Source of the DNA: Deltaproteobacteria bacterium
Lineage (GTDB): Bacteria > Desulfobacterota > Desulfobaccia > Desulfobaccales > 0-14-0-80-60-11
Assembly: GCA_021817645.1 (NCBI GenBank)
Contig: JAKAGH010000206.1
Coordinates: 1 to 5,967, forward strand
Direction of reading: 5' to 3'
DNA length: 5,967 bases
In this document: positions 1 through 5,654 of the stretch, in pieces
Position numbering within the stretch: position 1 is the first letter of the stretch
Layout of the letters: the number at the start of each line of letters is the position of its first letter
Program-made: the position numbers and the translations under genes
Notes under the pieces: generated by a model
Database searches by the model: none
Told to the model about the DNA's origin: nothing
The model's input: the letters and a program-made list of their open reading frames with translations, nothing else

Positions 1-1150
1 GGCTGTAGCAGTAGCAGCGGGCTTGATGACTGCGGGGGTTCAGGCCGCAGACCAGAAAGAGCCCATCAAGATCGGCGCGTTTTTCGCCCTCTCCGGGCCC
101 GGCGCCCCCATCGGCACCCCCACCAAACTGGTGGCGGAAATGGTAGTGGATAAGATCAACAAGGCCGGCGGCATCAACGGCCGCAAGATTGAACTGGTCA
201 TGGGCGACACCGAATCCGACCCGGCCAAGGCGGCCACCATTGCCAAGAAATTCATCCATACCGACAAAGTGGCGGCCATTATCGGCCCCACCGCCACCGG
301 CGAAGGGATGAACGTCAAGAAGATCGTGGAGGAAGCAGGCATCCCCACCTTCATGACCGTGGGCGGCGACCCGGTCATCATGGGTGGTAAATTTGGCCCC
401 TATACTTATATCTTCAAATCGCCCCAGCGCTCCTCCACCGCGGTGAAAAAGCTTTATGGGTACCTGAAGGAGAAGAAGCTCACCAAGGTGGCCCTGCTCA
501 CCGCCAGCGACCCCTTCGGCAAGGACGGGGCCAAGTGGCTGGAAGAACTGGCGCCGAAATACGGGCTGACCTTTGTGGCCAAGGAGTCCTTCGGCCCCAA
601 AGATATTGACATGACTGCGCAATTAACCAAGATCAAGAACGCCAAGCCCCAGGCCATTGTGGTCTGGACCATCGGCCCCGCGGGCGCCATTGTCGCCAAG
701 AACAAGGCGCAACTGGGTATAAACCTTCCCCTGTTTCAATGCCATGGCCAGCCGGGACCGGAGTATATTCAACTGGCCGGCAAGGCTGCGGAGGGGGATG
801 CCATGCCCGCCACCAAGTTGATGGCCGCGGCCCAACTGCCGGACAACGATCCCCAGAAGCCGGTGATCAAAGAGTTCATCCATCTGTATCAGGACGTTTA
901 CCACTTTGACAAGCAGTTCCCCATCAATACCCACTCCGGCTATGCCTGGGACGCCATCTACATTGTCACCAACGCCATGAAGAAGGCGGGCACGGACCCC
1001 AAGGCGCTGCGCGCGGCCATTGAGGGGACCAAGGGCTACGTCGGGGTCTCGGGCATCTACAATATTACCCCGGAAGACCACAACGGCCTGGACGTAGATT
1101 CGATGGTCATGGTCCAGGTAAAGGACGGCAAGTTCGTGCTGGCGAAATAA
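1..1150 (+). CDS. ABC transporter substrate-binding protein, branched-chain amino acid (LivK) type, 5' partial
   Basis: This is a periplasmic solute-binding protein that would deliver an amino acid or a similar small organic ligand to a LivHMGF-type ABC importer. The gene is cut by the left edge. The open frame continues upstream of the internal TTG/ATG at 23-28, and codons from position 2 read AVAVAAGLMTAGVQA, the hydrophobic core and cleavage site (V-Q-A before A) of a Sec signal peptide. The true start is therefore outside the window, and 23 or 26 should not be taken as the start. The mature part begins EPIKIGAFFALSGPGAPIG, followed by INGRKIELVMGDTESDPAKA and AAIIGPTATGEG, which are hallmarks of the type I periplasmic-binding fold (Periplasmic_binding_6 family). 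Its roughly 365 mature residues match the usual family length, and the C-terminus (DGKFVLAK) looks complete. The ligand cannot be read from sequence. Family assignment is firm, substrate unknown, and no permease or ATPase gene is visible. Confidence 0.93.
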   Translation, partial: AVAVAAGLMTAGVQAADQKEPIKIGAFFALSGPGAPIGTPTKLVAEMVVDKINKAGGINGRKIELVMGDTESDPAKAATIAKKFIHTDKVAAIIGPTATGEGMNVKKIVEEAGIPTFMTVGGDPVIMGGKFGPYTYIFKSPQRSSTAVKKLYGYLKEKKLTKVALLTASDPFGKDGAKWLEELAPKYGLTFVAKESFGPKDIDMTAQLTKIKNAKPQAIVVWTIGPAGAIVAKNKAQLGINLPLFQCHGQPGPEYIQLAGKAAEGDAMPATKLMAAAQLPDNDPQKPVIKEFIHLYQDVYHFDKQFPINTHSGYAWDAIYIVTNAMKKAGTDPKALRAAIEGTKGYVGVSGIYNITPEDHNGLDVDSMVMVQVKDGKFVLAK

Positions 1151-1158
1151 TTGTCTAA

Positions 1159-1185
1159 GGGGCAGGCGCCATTGGCCCCTGCCCC
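1159..1185 (+). terminator. Hairpin terminator candidate after the substrate-binding protein gene
   Basis: Nine bases after the TAA stop, GGGGCAGG (1159-1166) pairs with CCTGCCCC (1178-1185). A C-C mismatch and three further pairs (GCC/GGC) close an ATT loop. The helix is very stable and correctly placed for termination or 3'-end protection, but it is followed by ATCCTCCTCC rather than a clean T run, so intrinsic termination is likely but unproven. Confidence 0.6.
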
Positions 1186-1321
1186 ATCCTCCTCCAACCC
1201 CTTGATGGCAGTGAAGGCCTCCGCGCCCGACCTGGCATACCCCCTTCCTTCATTTCCATATTGCCGTCAACATTCCTTCCTGATTTCTGGGAGCAATCCT
1301 TAGGCGTCCGGAACACCCATC

Positions 1322-1340
1322 CATTCATTCATTCATTCAT
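1322..1340. repeat. CATT tetranucleotide microsatellite
   Basis: Four CATT units plus CAT run without interruption. The array is noncoding, about 170 bases after one gene and 300 before the next, so any length change would not shift a reading frame. Confidence 0.85.
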
Positions 1341-1382
1341 AAGCTCTTGGCCCAACCACAAATTATGAAAAGAATCGTGGGG

Positions 1383-1431
1383 GTGGGCGTCTCGCCCGCC
1401 CGGCAATCCGCACAGGCTGGAAAGCCTGTGC
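1383..1431. repeat. GC-rich two-hairpin dispersed repeat (copy 1)
   Basis: Two hairpins lie side by side. GGGCG-TCT-CGCCC occupies 1385-1397, and GCACAGGCT-GGAA-AGCCTGTGC (9-bp stem) occupies 1410-1431. The same cores recur at 4681-4768: AGGCTTTCCAGCCT is the reverse complement of AGGCTGGAAAGCCT, and GGCGAGACGCC is the reverse complement of GGCGTCTCGCC. This marks a dispersed intergenic element rather than a local terminator. Confidence 0.75.
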
Positions 1432-1443
1432 TACCGCAAGCTC

Positions 1444-1518
1444 CCCCCTCACCCAGCCCTCTTCCCCGGCAACTTGCCGCTCGGAGTAGGGCCATCCTCC
1501 GGGCGGGGGAGAGGGAGT
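1444..1518. repeat. CCCCTCACCC...GGGGAGAGGG dispersed element, interrupted copy
   Basis: The left arm CCCTCTTCCCCG (1457-1468) pairs with CGGGGGAGAGGG (1504-1515) around a 35-base interior. The left flank CCCCCTCACCC matches the element at 3213-3254, where the arms are separated by only three bases. This copy therefore looks like the same family with a longer, non-self-complementary interior. It is noncoding. Confidence 0.7.
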
Positions 1519-1541
1519 AATCTCGGCATGCCTTAGCTTTT

Positions 1542-1569
1542 ACTGGCCACTGGCCACTGACAACTTTTC
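1542..1569. repeat. Heptad tandem array, unit ACTGGCC
   Basis: Two perfect ACTGGCC units (1542-1555) are followed by the decaying units ACTGACA and ACTTTTC. The 7-bp period is shared with arrays at 3061, 4479, 4521, 4883, 5655 and 5911, but the unit sequence differs. It lies about 70 bases upstream of the radical SAM start. Confidence 0.75.
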
Positions 1570-1621
1570 ATAACAGGGGATAAAGTTGCACTCTCCGGGG
1601 CAGTGATTAACTTTAGGGTGT

Positions 1622-1628
1622 AAAAGGA
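1622..1628 (+). promoter_or_regulatory. Ribosome binding site deciding the GTG start at 1637
   Basis: AAAAGGA lies eight bases before GTG at 1637, a good Shine-Dalgarno match and spacing. It supports this non-ATG start. The protein then begins MDVLLICANR, a natural first beta strand of the cobalamin-binding fold. Confidence 0.75.
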
Positions 1629-1636
1629 CCATTTTT

Positions 1637-3061
1637 GTGGACGTTCTCCTCATCTGCGCCAACCGCAACCACCACCCCGCGCCCGTCATCCCGTACGGCG
1701 CGTGTCTGGCGGCCGATGCCGCAGCCAGGGCCGGCCACCGGGTCCGGGTCCTGGACCTGATGTTTGCGCCCCGGCCCCTGCAAGCCGTGGAGGCTGCCCT
1801 CAAAAACTCCCCACCGGACGTGGTGGGTTTATCCGTCCGCAACCTGGACAATAACGACATGCAAGCGCCGGTGGAATTCGTCTCCGAACTGGCAACGATC
1901 TCCTGGACGGTGCGGCAATTCTCCACCGCCCCCCTGGTCCTGGGCGGTCCGGCCGTGGGGGTCATGCCGGAGCCTCTCTTGCGGCGCACCGGTGCAGACT
2001 GGGCGGTGCTGGGAGACGGCGAGACGGTCTTCCCCCAGCTTCTGAACGCCTTGGAAAATGGCGGGAAGGTGCCGGAAGTCCCGAGGCTAGGCTGGTTGGA
2101 AGGTGTCCCTTACCGGGTGAGTGTTGATACCCCCTGCCCGCTTACGTCTGCCGCGATCCTACCCCGATTCTCCCGGTGGCTCGACCTCAAGGCTTATGGC
2201 GCCGCGCTGGCGGCCCTACCGCTCCAGTCCAAGCGCGGCTGTCCCTTCTCCTGCATTTACTGCACTTACGGCCTCAGCGAAGGCCGGGGCTACCGCCTGC
2301 TGCCGCCCGCGGAAGTGGCAGCCGCAGTCCAGGCCTTGTCCGCCCAGGGATTAAAGGACATCGAATTCGTGGACAATGTCTTCAACTCGCCTTACGACCA
2401 CGCCCTGGCTCTCTGCGATAGCCTGGCCGCAGTGCCCCATGAGGGTCGCCTGGTGAGCCTGGAGTTGAACCCGGCCTTTATCGACGACCGGCTCCTGCGG
2501 GCCATGAAGCAGGCGGGGTTCGTGGGCGTGGGGGTGACCGCGGAGAGCGCCGCGGACCCGGTCCTGGCAGGTTTGCAAAAGGGATTCACTGCGGCCGACC
2601 TGGAGCGGGCCGCCGCGGCCGTGAGGCGCAGCCCGCTGCCCTGCTTCTGGATCTTTCTGTTAGGCGGACCCGGGGAGACTGAAGCCACGGTGCTGGAGAC
2701 CATTAGCTTTGCCCGCCGCATCCTGCGGAAGGGGGACGTGGCTCTTCTCAGCGTGGGCATCAGGATCTATCCGGGCACGGAACTGGAGGCCAGGGCCCGG
2801 CAGGAGAGTGTCCTTTCCTTGTCTGCCCAGGAGATGCTGCAACCCATATTCTACTTCAGCCCGGGCCTGGATCTCTCCTGGACCCGGGACCAGGTGCGCC
2901 GGGCCACGGCGGAGAACTTGAACATTATCCATGCCGGGTCCCTGAGCCATCCCTGGCTCCCCGCTGTCAACCGCGTTTTCCACCGTCTGCCGCTTCGTCC
3001 GCTCTGGAGGCATACCCGGGCCATCCGGAGAGTAGTGCGGGCCTTGGGGCGGGATATTTAG
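1637..3061 (+). CDS. B12-binding-domain radical SAM protein
   Basis: This is a 474-residue enzyme of the cobalamin-type radical SAM architecture, the class that includes many methyltransferases acting on unactivated carbon. Residues 1-140 form the Rossmann-like cobalamin-binding domain (LLICANRNHHPAPVIPYG, DVVGLSVRNLDN, LVLGGPAVG, WAVLGDGETVFPQLL). A base-off DxHxxG histidine motif is not evident, as in many members. The SAM-cluster motif C202-PFS-C206-IY-C209 would bind a [4Fe-4S] cluster. It is followed by FVDNVFN (245-250), LLGGPGET (341-348) and IRIYPGTEL (375-383), typical of this family's TIM barrel. The C-terminal 60 residues are Arg-rich and variable. The GTG start is supported by AAAAGGA. 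The stop TAG shares its G with a T/G-rich repeat. The only plausible functional neighbour is the type III polyketide synthase 325 bp downstream on the same strand. Substrate and reaction (methylation or otherwise) are not determinable; family membership is firm. Confidence 0.92.
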   Translation: MDVLLICANRNHHPAPVIPYGACLAADAAARAGHRVRVLDLMFAPRPLQAVEAALKNSPPDVVGLSVRNLDNNDMQAPVEFVSELATISWTVRQFSTAPLVLGGPAVGVMPEPLLRRTGADWAVLGDGETVFPQLLNALENGGKVPEVPRLGWLEGVPYRVSVDTPCPLTSAAILPRFSRWLDLKAYGAALAALPLQSKRGCPFSCIYCTYGLSEGRGYRLLPPAEVAAAVQALSAQGLKDIEFVDNVFNSPYDHALALCDSLAAVPHEGRLVSLELNPAFIDDRLLRAMKQAGFVGVGVTAESAADPVLAGLQKGFTAADLERAAAAVRRSPLPCFWIFLLGGPGETEATVLETISFARRILRKGDVALLSVGIRIYPGTELEARARQESVLSLSAQEMLQPIFYFSPGLDLSWTRDQVRRATAENLNIIHAGSLSHPWLPAVNRVFHRLPLRPLWRHTRAIRRVVRALGRDI

Positions 3062-3119
3062 TTTTGCGTTTTTGGTTTTGGTTTAGTCGATTTGGTTTGG
3101 TTTTGGATTAAGTTTTGGC
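3061..3119. repeat. T/G-rich tandem array starting at the radical SAM stop codon
   Basis: Starting with the G of TAG, three near-identical heptads (GTTTTGC, GTTTTTG, GTTTTGG) are followed by less regular TTTGG/TTTTGG units with 5- to 7-base spacing, to about 3119. The strand is extremely skewed, with almost no A or C over 40 bases, unlike the flanking coding DNA. It may influence transcript 3' ends, but it resembles the other short-period arrays more than a terminator. Confidence 0.7.
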
Positions 3120-3157
3120 GTTACATCACAGAATATTTCTCATAAGTAGTCGGGCTT

Positions 3158-3254
3158 TTCTCTCTCCCCCTGAGAGGGGGGTGGAGGTGGCGTCTTTGCT
3201 CACAATCGCAAGTCGCCCCCCTCACCCCGACCCTCTCCCCCGAGGGGAGAGGGT
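3158..3254. repeat. GC-rich inverted element with CCCTCTCCCC/GGGGAGAGGG hairpin
   Basis: The right part is a perfect 11-bp hairpin, ACCCTCTCCCC (3230-3240) with GGGGAGAGGGT (3244-3254) and loop CGA. The left part (3160-3194: CTCTCCCCCT, then GAGGGGGG, then TGGAGGTGGCG) is an inverted, diverged version of the same sequence. The whole is a roughly 97-bp element with mirrored halves around an AT-richer centre. A related copy lies at 1444-1518. Translated, it yields a PHPDPLPRGER-type peptide, a known artefact of such repeats, so the open frame 3115-3411 is not a gene. Confidence 0.75.
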
Positions 3255-3321
3255 GATAATATTAAGCATATCCATTAGATATAAACTAATGACAATAATC
3301 AACCTCGCAGGGAAGGGGAGT

Positions 3322-3344
3322 TTGACAAGTCCGGTCCCGGACTT
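3322..3344 (+). promoter_or_regulatory. Candidate operator or 5'-leader palindrome upstream of the polyketide synthase gene
   Basis: TTGACA (3322-3327) matches the sigma-70 -35 consensus. It overlaps by one base a perfect inverted repeat, AAGTCCGG-TC-CCGGACTT (3327-3344), ending 42 bases before the ATG. CCGGTC is also repeated directly at 3331 and 3345. No good -10 box stands 16-18 bases downstream, so promoter function is unproven. The palindrome could bind a dimeric regulator, or form a 7-bp RNA hairpin with a four-base loop. Confidence 0.35.
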
Positions 3345-3386
3345 CCGGTCTTGGTCTTCAGGAAAACAGAACGTTAATGGATTAAT

Positions 3387-4496
3387 ATGGGTAAGAATTC
3401 ACCAAAGTTGAATAATTTCAGACCCGGCAACGGCGCCGGGGTCCGGCTGGCTGCGGTGGCCACCGCCACCCCGCCCTTCACTGCGGATCAACTGCTGGCT
3501 GAGGAATTTTTTGTGCGCCGTTTCTCCCAACACTTGGGCAGGCGCTATCTGGCAATGCTCAAGAAATTCCTTACCCATCCCAGTATCCGGCAGCGTCACT
3601 TTGCCTTTGATAGCCCGGAGTGCCTGGTGGAGGAAGATCCCGACCGGAGAATCGCCCGCTTCACCCGCTGGGCGGTGGACCTGGCCGCGGCTGCCTCCTT
3701 AAAGGCGTTGGCCCGGGTGGGGCTGGAGCCTCAGGACGTCACCGCCCTGATCGTGCACACCTGCACCGGTTATATCTGCCCCGGCCTGACCAGTTATATT
3801 TTGGAAAAGCTGGACCTCCCCCGGGACATCAGGACCTACGACCTGGTGGGCATCGGCTGCGGCGGCGCGGTGCCCACCCTGCAAGCCGGGTCGGAGTATC
3901 TCCAGGCCCACCGCGGCGGCGTGGCCCTCTGCGTGTCGGTGGAGATCTGCAGCGCCACCTTTCAGATGGAAGAGGATCTGGGCCTGCTGATGTCCAACGC
4001 CCTGTTCGGGGACGGCGCCGCGGCCGCGCTTCTCTGGATGCGGCCCCAGGGCCTGGAATTGGTGGCTTCCAGCAATCAGCACCAGCCCGAGGATCGGGAG
4101 GCTATCCGTTATGTTTATAAAAATGGGAAGCTGTTCAACCAGCTGTCCCGGGCCCTGCCCCAGGTAGTGAACCGGGCCGTGGCTGCCGCGGTGCAAAAAG
4201 TCCTGGAGCCTCGGGGTCTGACCGCGGGCGATGTGGCCCATTGGGCGCTGCATGGCGGCGGCGAAAAAATCATCACCGCGGTGGCCCGGGAACTGGGCCT
4301 GCCCCCGGAGAAACTCTCACCCACCCGGGAGACCATGGCCCGCTACGGCAATATGTCCTCCCCCTCCGCCCTCTTCACCCTGAAGGATATCCTGAACAAC
4401 GGCATCCGCCCGGGAGATTGGCTCCTGCTGGCCTCTTTCGGAGCCGGGCTATCCGCGCATGCGTTGCTTTTAAGGAATGTGAGCGGTGAGCAGTGA
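3387..4496 (+). CDS. Type III polyketide synthase (chalcone/stilbene synthase family)
   Basis: This is a 369-residue homodimer-type condensing enzyme that would extend a CoA-linked starter with malonyl-CoA and cyclise the product to a pyrone, resorcinol, phloroglucinol or similar. The triad is intact: Cys158 in GIGCGGAVPTL, His289 in HWALHGGGEKII, and Asn322 in YGNMSSPSALF. NALFGDGAAA (204-213) is the conserved family core. The chalcone synthase gatekeeper phenylalanines appear as Phe207 and Phe250. Deviations by eye alignment are HGGG for the usual HPGG, SFGAG (350-354) for GFGPG near the C-terminus, and cysteines at 126 and 188 where plant chalcone synthase has threonines lining the starter pocket. 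The ATG at 3387 has only a weak ribosome site (GGA, five bases away). The next TTG (3408) is possible, since homology starts near residue 19. The stop lies inside a GTGAGCA array, which encodes the last residues (VSGEQ). Neighbours are a radical SAM enzyme upstream and convergent truA downstream. The product is unknown. Confidence 0.95.
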   Translation: MGKNSPKLNNFRPGNGAGVRLAAVATATPPFTADQLLAEEFFVRRFSQHLGRRYLAMLKKFLTHPSIRQRHFAFDSPECLVEEDPDRRIARFTRWAVDLAAAASLKALARVGLEPQDVTALIVHTCTGYICPGLTSYILEKLDLPRDIRTYDLVGIGCGGAVPTLQAGSEYLQAHRGGVALCVSVEICSATFQMEEDLGLLMSNALFGDGAAAALLWMRPQGLELVASSNQHQPEDREAIRYVYKNGKLFNQLSRALPQVVNRAVAAAVQKVLEPRGLTAGDVAHWALHGGGEKIITAVARELGLPPEKLSPTRETMARYGNMSSPSALFTLKDILNNGIRPGDWLLLASFGAGLSAHALLLRNVSGEQ

Positions 4497-4499
4497 GCA
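4479..4499 (+). repeat. Heptad array GTGAGCR overlapping the polyketide synthase stop codon
   Basis: The array reads GTGAGCG (4479-4485) then two GTGAGCA units (4486-4499). The TGA stop at 4494-4496 is inside the third unit, so the array both encodes the protein tail and supplies the stop. The same unit occurs inverted at 4883-4903, at the end of truA. Confidence 0.85.
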
Positions 4500-4520
4500 G
4501 CAAAAATCGATATCCACCGG

Positions 4521-4534
4521 TACTGTTTACTGTT
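4521..4534. repeat. Heptad duplication TACTGTT
   Basis: Two perfect tandem copies of TACTGTT lie 25 bases after the polyketide synthase stop. They are too short to be significant alone, but have the same 7-bp period as the neighbouring arrays. Confidence 0.5.
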
Positions 4535-4558
4535 ACGAAAAGTCAAATGCAGTTAGTC

Positions 4559-4618
4559 GGTGGGGCGGCTGTCCCTGGCCGCCCGGGGCCCCGGCGGGCA
4601 CGGAGGCCCGCTCCACCA
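4559..4618. repeat. REP/BIME-like paired-hairpin element
   Basis: Two GC-rich hairpins face each other. GGGCGGC (4563-4569) pairs with GCCGCCC (4578-4584), and GCGGGC (4594-4599) pairs with GCCCGC (4606-4611). Between them is the palindrome GGGGCCCC (4585-4592). The outer ends GGTG (4559-4562) and CACC (4614-4617) are complementary. The second hairpin and the reverse of the first share the pattern of the single hairpin at 5801-5826, so this is an inverted pair of one palindromic unit. It may also act as a bidirectional transcription stop between the convergent genes. Confidence 0.75.
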
Positions 4619-4680
4619 GTCTTTTCATGTTTTATGGGTGAGCCAATGGCTCATGAGCAACTGCCTTGAAAAGTTGTTTC

Positions 4681-4768
4681 TGGTGGCCGAGGCTTTCCAG
4701 CCTGGGCAATTACCGAGGCGGGCGTCCCGCCGCCGCAGCGCCGCCCAGGCGAGACGCCTGGGCCACCA
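4681..4768. repeat. Multi-hairpin dispersed element with 8-bp terminal inverted repeats (copy 2)
   Basis: TGGTGGCC (4681-4688) and GGCCACCA (4761-4768) form terminal inverted repeats of an 88-bp element with no coding capacity. Inside are AGGCT-TTCC-AGCCT, GGCGGG-CGT-CCCGCC and CCCAGGCG-AGA-CGCCTGGG (4744-4762). Two of these cores also occur at 1383-1431. The layout resembles a miniature palindromic mobile unit, but no clear target-site duplication is visible. Confidence 0.75.
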
Positions 4769-4783
4769 ATTTGATCTCTGGAT

Positions 4784-4818
4784 TTTGCGCCTGGCTTTGC
4801 GCCTTGGCGTCTTTGCAT
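4784..4818. repeat. Degenerate tandem repeat of TTTGCGCC-type units
   Basis: TTTGCGCCTGGC (4784-4795) is followed by TTTGCGCCTTGGC (4796-4808), then GTCTTTGCATGA. On the minus strand this reads as a GCAAAG-containing series. It lies just outside the right terminal repeat of the multi-hairpin element. Confidence 0.55.
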
Positions 4819-4882
4819 GAGGCCAATCTTTCGAAAGCAGTTTAGGAAAAGTAAAAAGGCTCTACCCCGCCATTATTTTTTC

Positions 4883-4903
4883 TGCTCGCTGCTTACTGCT
4901 CAC
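4883..4903 (-). repeat. Heptad array GTGAGCA overlapping the truA stop codon
   Basis: Read on the minus strand, the units are GTGAGCA, GTAAGCA and GCGAGCA. The TGA of the first unit (4902-4900) is the truA stop codon. It is the inverted counterpart of the array ending the polyketide synthase gene about 400 bases away. Confidence 0.85.
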
Positions 4904-5643
4904 CCCCAATAAACCACTTCCACCAGGAACAGGCCCTGGGCCGGGGCGGTGGGGCCGGCTGCGGTGCGTTCGCCGCTGAGCAGCAATCCGGCCAGGTCCT
5001 CCGGGGGACGTTTGTCCCGGCCGATGTCCACCATGGTGCCCACCAGGCTGCGCACCATGCCCCGGAGAAAACCATTGGCGGTGATGGTGAAACGGAGCCG
5101 CCCGGCTTCTTCCTGCTGCCAGGCCGCGGCCGACACTTTCCGTATGGCATGGCCGGGGCTGCCGCCGCTGGCCCGAAACGCCGAAAAATCGTGCTCTCCC
5201 GGGAGGACCGCGGCGGCCTGGGCCATGGCCGCGAGGTTTAACGGCTCGTGCACCACCCAGGAGTACCGCCGGTTCAGGGGCGATGGCGCAGTGCGGTTCA
5301 GAATCCGGTATTCATAGGTCTTGGACCGGGCGGACTTGCGGGCATGGAAATCCGGGGGGGCCTCCGCCGCGTCCAGCACCACGATATCCCGGGGCAGAAA
5401 AGAATTCAGCCCGGCGTAAAAGGCTTTTAAGGGAATGTGGCTGGAGGTATGAAAATTGGCCACCTGGCCCCAGGCGTGCACTCCGGCGTCGGTGCGGCCT
5501 GAGCCCAGGAGCCTGACCGGCTCCCCGGTGAGTTTCGCCAGCGCGGTTTCCACCACTTCCTGGATAGTCAGGGCGTTCTTCTGGCGCTGCCAGCCGTGGT
5601 AACGAGTACCGTCATATTCCAGAATAAGACGAATATTGCGCAT
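4900..5643 (-). CDS. truA: tRNA pseudouridine(38-40) synthase TruA
   Basis: TruA isomerises uridines at positions 38-40 of the anticodon arm of tRNAs to pseudouridine, in the cytoplasm as a dimer. The 247-residue protein has the family landmarks: YDGTRYHGWQRQ (10-21), catalytic Asp52 in GSGRTDAGVHAWGQVANF, Tyr110 in SKTYEYRI (the residue that stacks on the target base in characterised homologues), HDFSAF (151-156) and FLRGMVRSLVGTM (192-204). Length is close to the bacterial norm, and both ends look complete. The ATG at 5643-5641 begins MRNIRLILEYDGT, the expected first strand. A short TAGGT ribosome site lies four bases upstream. The stop falls within a GTGAGCA array. It is convergent with the polyketide synthase and functionally unrelated to it: a housekeeping gene next to accessory ones. 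A short-period array begins 12 bases upstream of its start. Confidence 0.97.
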   Translation of the reverse strand: MRNIRLILEYDGTRYHGWQRQKNALTIQEVVETALAKLTGEPVRLLGSGRTDAGVHAWGQVANFHTSSHIPLKAFYAGLNSFLPRDIVVLDAAEAPPDFHARKSARSKTYEYRILNRTAPSPLNRRYSWVVHEPLNLAAMAQAAAVLPGEHDFSAFRASGGSPGHAIRKVSAAAWQQEEAGRLRFTITANGFLRGMVRSLVGTMVDIGRDKRPPEDLAGLLLSGERTAAGPTAPAQGLFLVEVVYWG

Positions 5644-5654
5644 ATAACCTAAGG

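Larger units (their letters stand above)
1186..1636. other. Long intergenic region, no gene
   Basis: No credible coding sequence lies here. An open frame on the minus strand (1540-1989) is mostly the reverse of the radical SAM gene. The first 130 bases are pyrimidine-rich and featureless. The rest is a succession of four unrelated repeats, annotated separately: CATT microsatellite, paired hairpin module, CCCTCTTCCCC/GGGGGAGAGGG element and ACTGGCC array. The last 65 bases before the GTG start contain an inverted repeat, CAACTTT (1561-1567) / AAAGTTG (1582-1588). No convincing sigma-70 promoter was found. Confidence 0.6.

Noticed and set aside
23..28. TTG/ATG as the true start of the substrate-binding protein
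   Set aside because: The upstream frame is open and encodes the hydrophobic core of a signal peptide, so the real start is left of the window.
623..1081. 152-residue minus-strand open frame inside the substrate-binding protein gene
   Set aside because: It is an antisense shadow of a clearly conserved coding sequence in GC-rich DNA; its residues follow the codon pattern of the opposite strand.
1586..1614. Possible sigma-70 promoter (TTGCAC, then TAACTT) before the radical SAM gene
   Set aside because: The -10 matches only about half of the consensus, and nothing else supports it.
3115..3411. 98-residue plus-strand open frame upstream of the polyketide synthase
   Set aside because: Its central peptide PPHPDPLPRGER is the well-known translation of the CCCTCACCCC...GGGGAGAGGG repeat. 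It has no ribosome site, runs through two repeats, and overlaps the polyketide synthase start.
3699..4253. 184-residue minus-strand open frame inside the polyketide synthase gene
   Set aside because: It is an antisense shadow caused by high GC at third codon positions. The plus-strand frame carries all catalytic motifs.
4560..4820. 86-residue plus-strand open frame between the polyketide synthase and truA
   Set aside because: It is composed entirely of the paired-hairpin element, the multi-hairpin element and a tandem array. The composition is Arg/Gly-rich and shows no protein family character.
4479..4903. Repeat arrays as a CRISPR locus
   Set aside because: The units are 7 bp in direct tandem with no spacers, and no cas genes are present.
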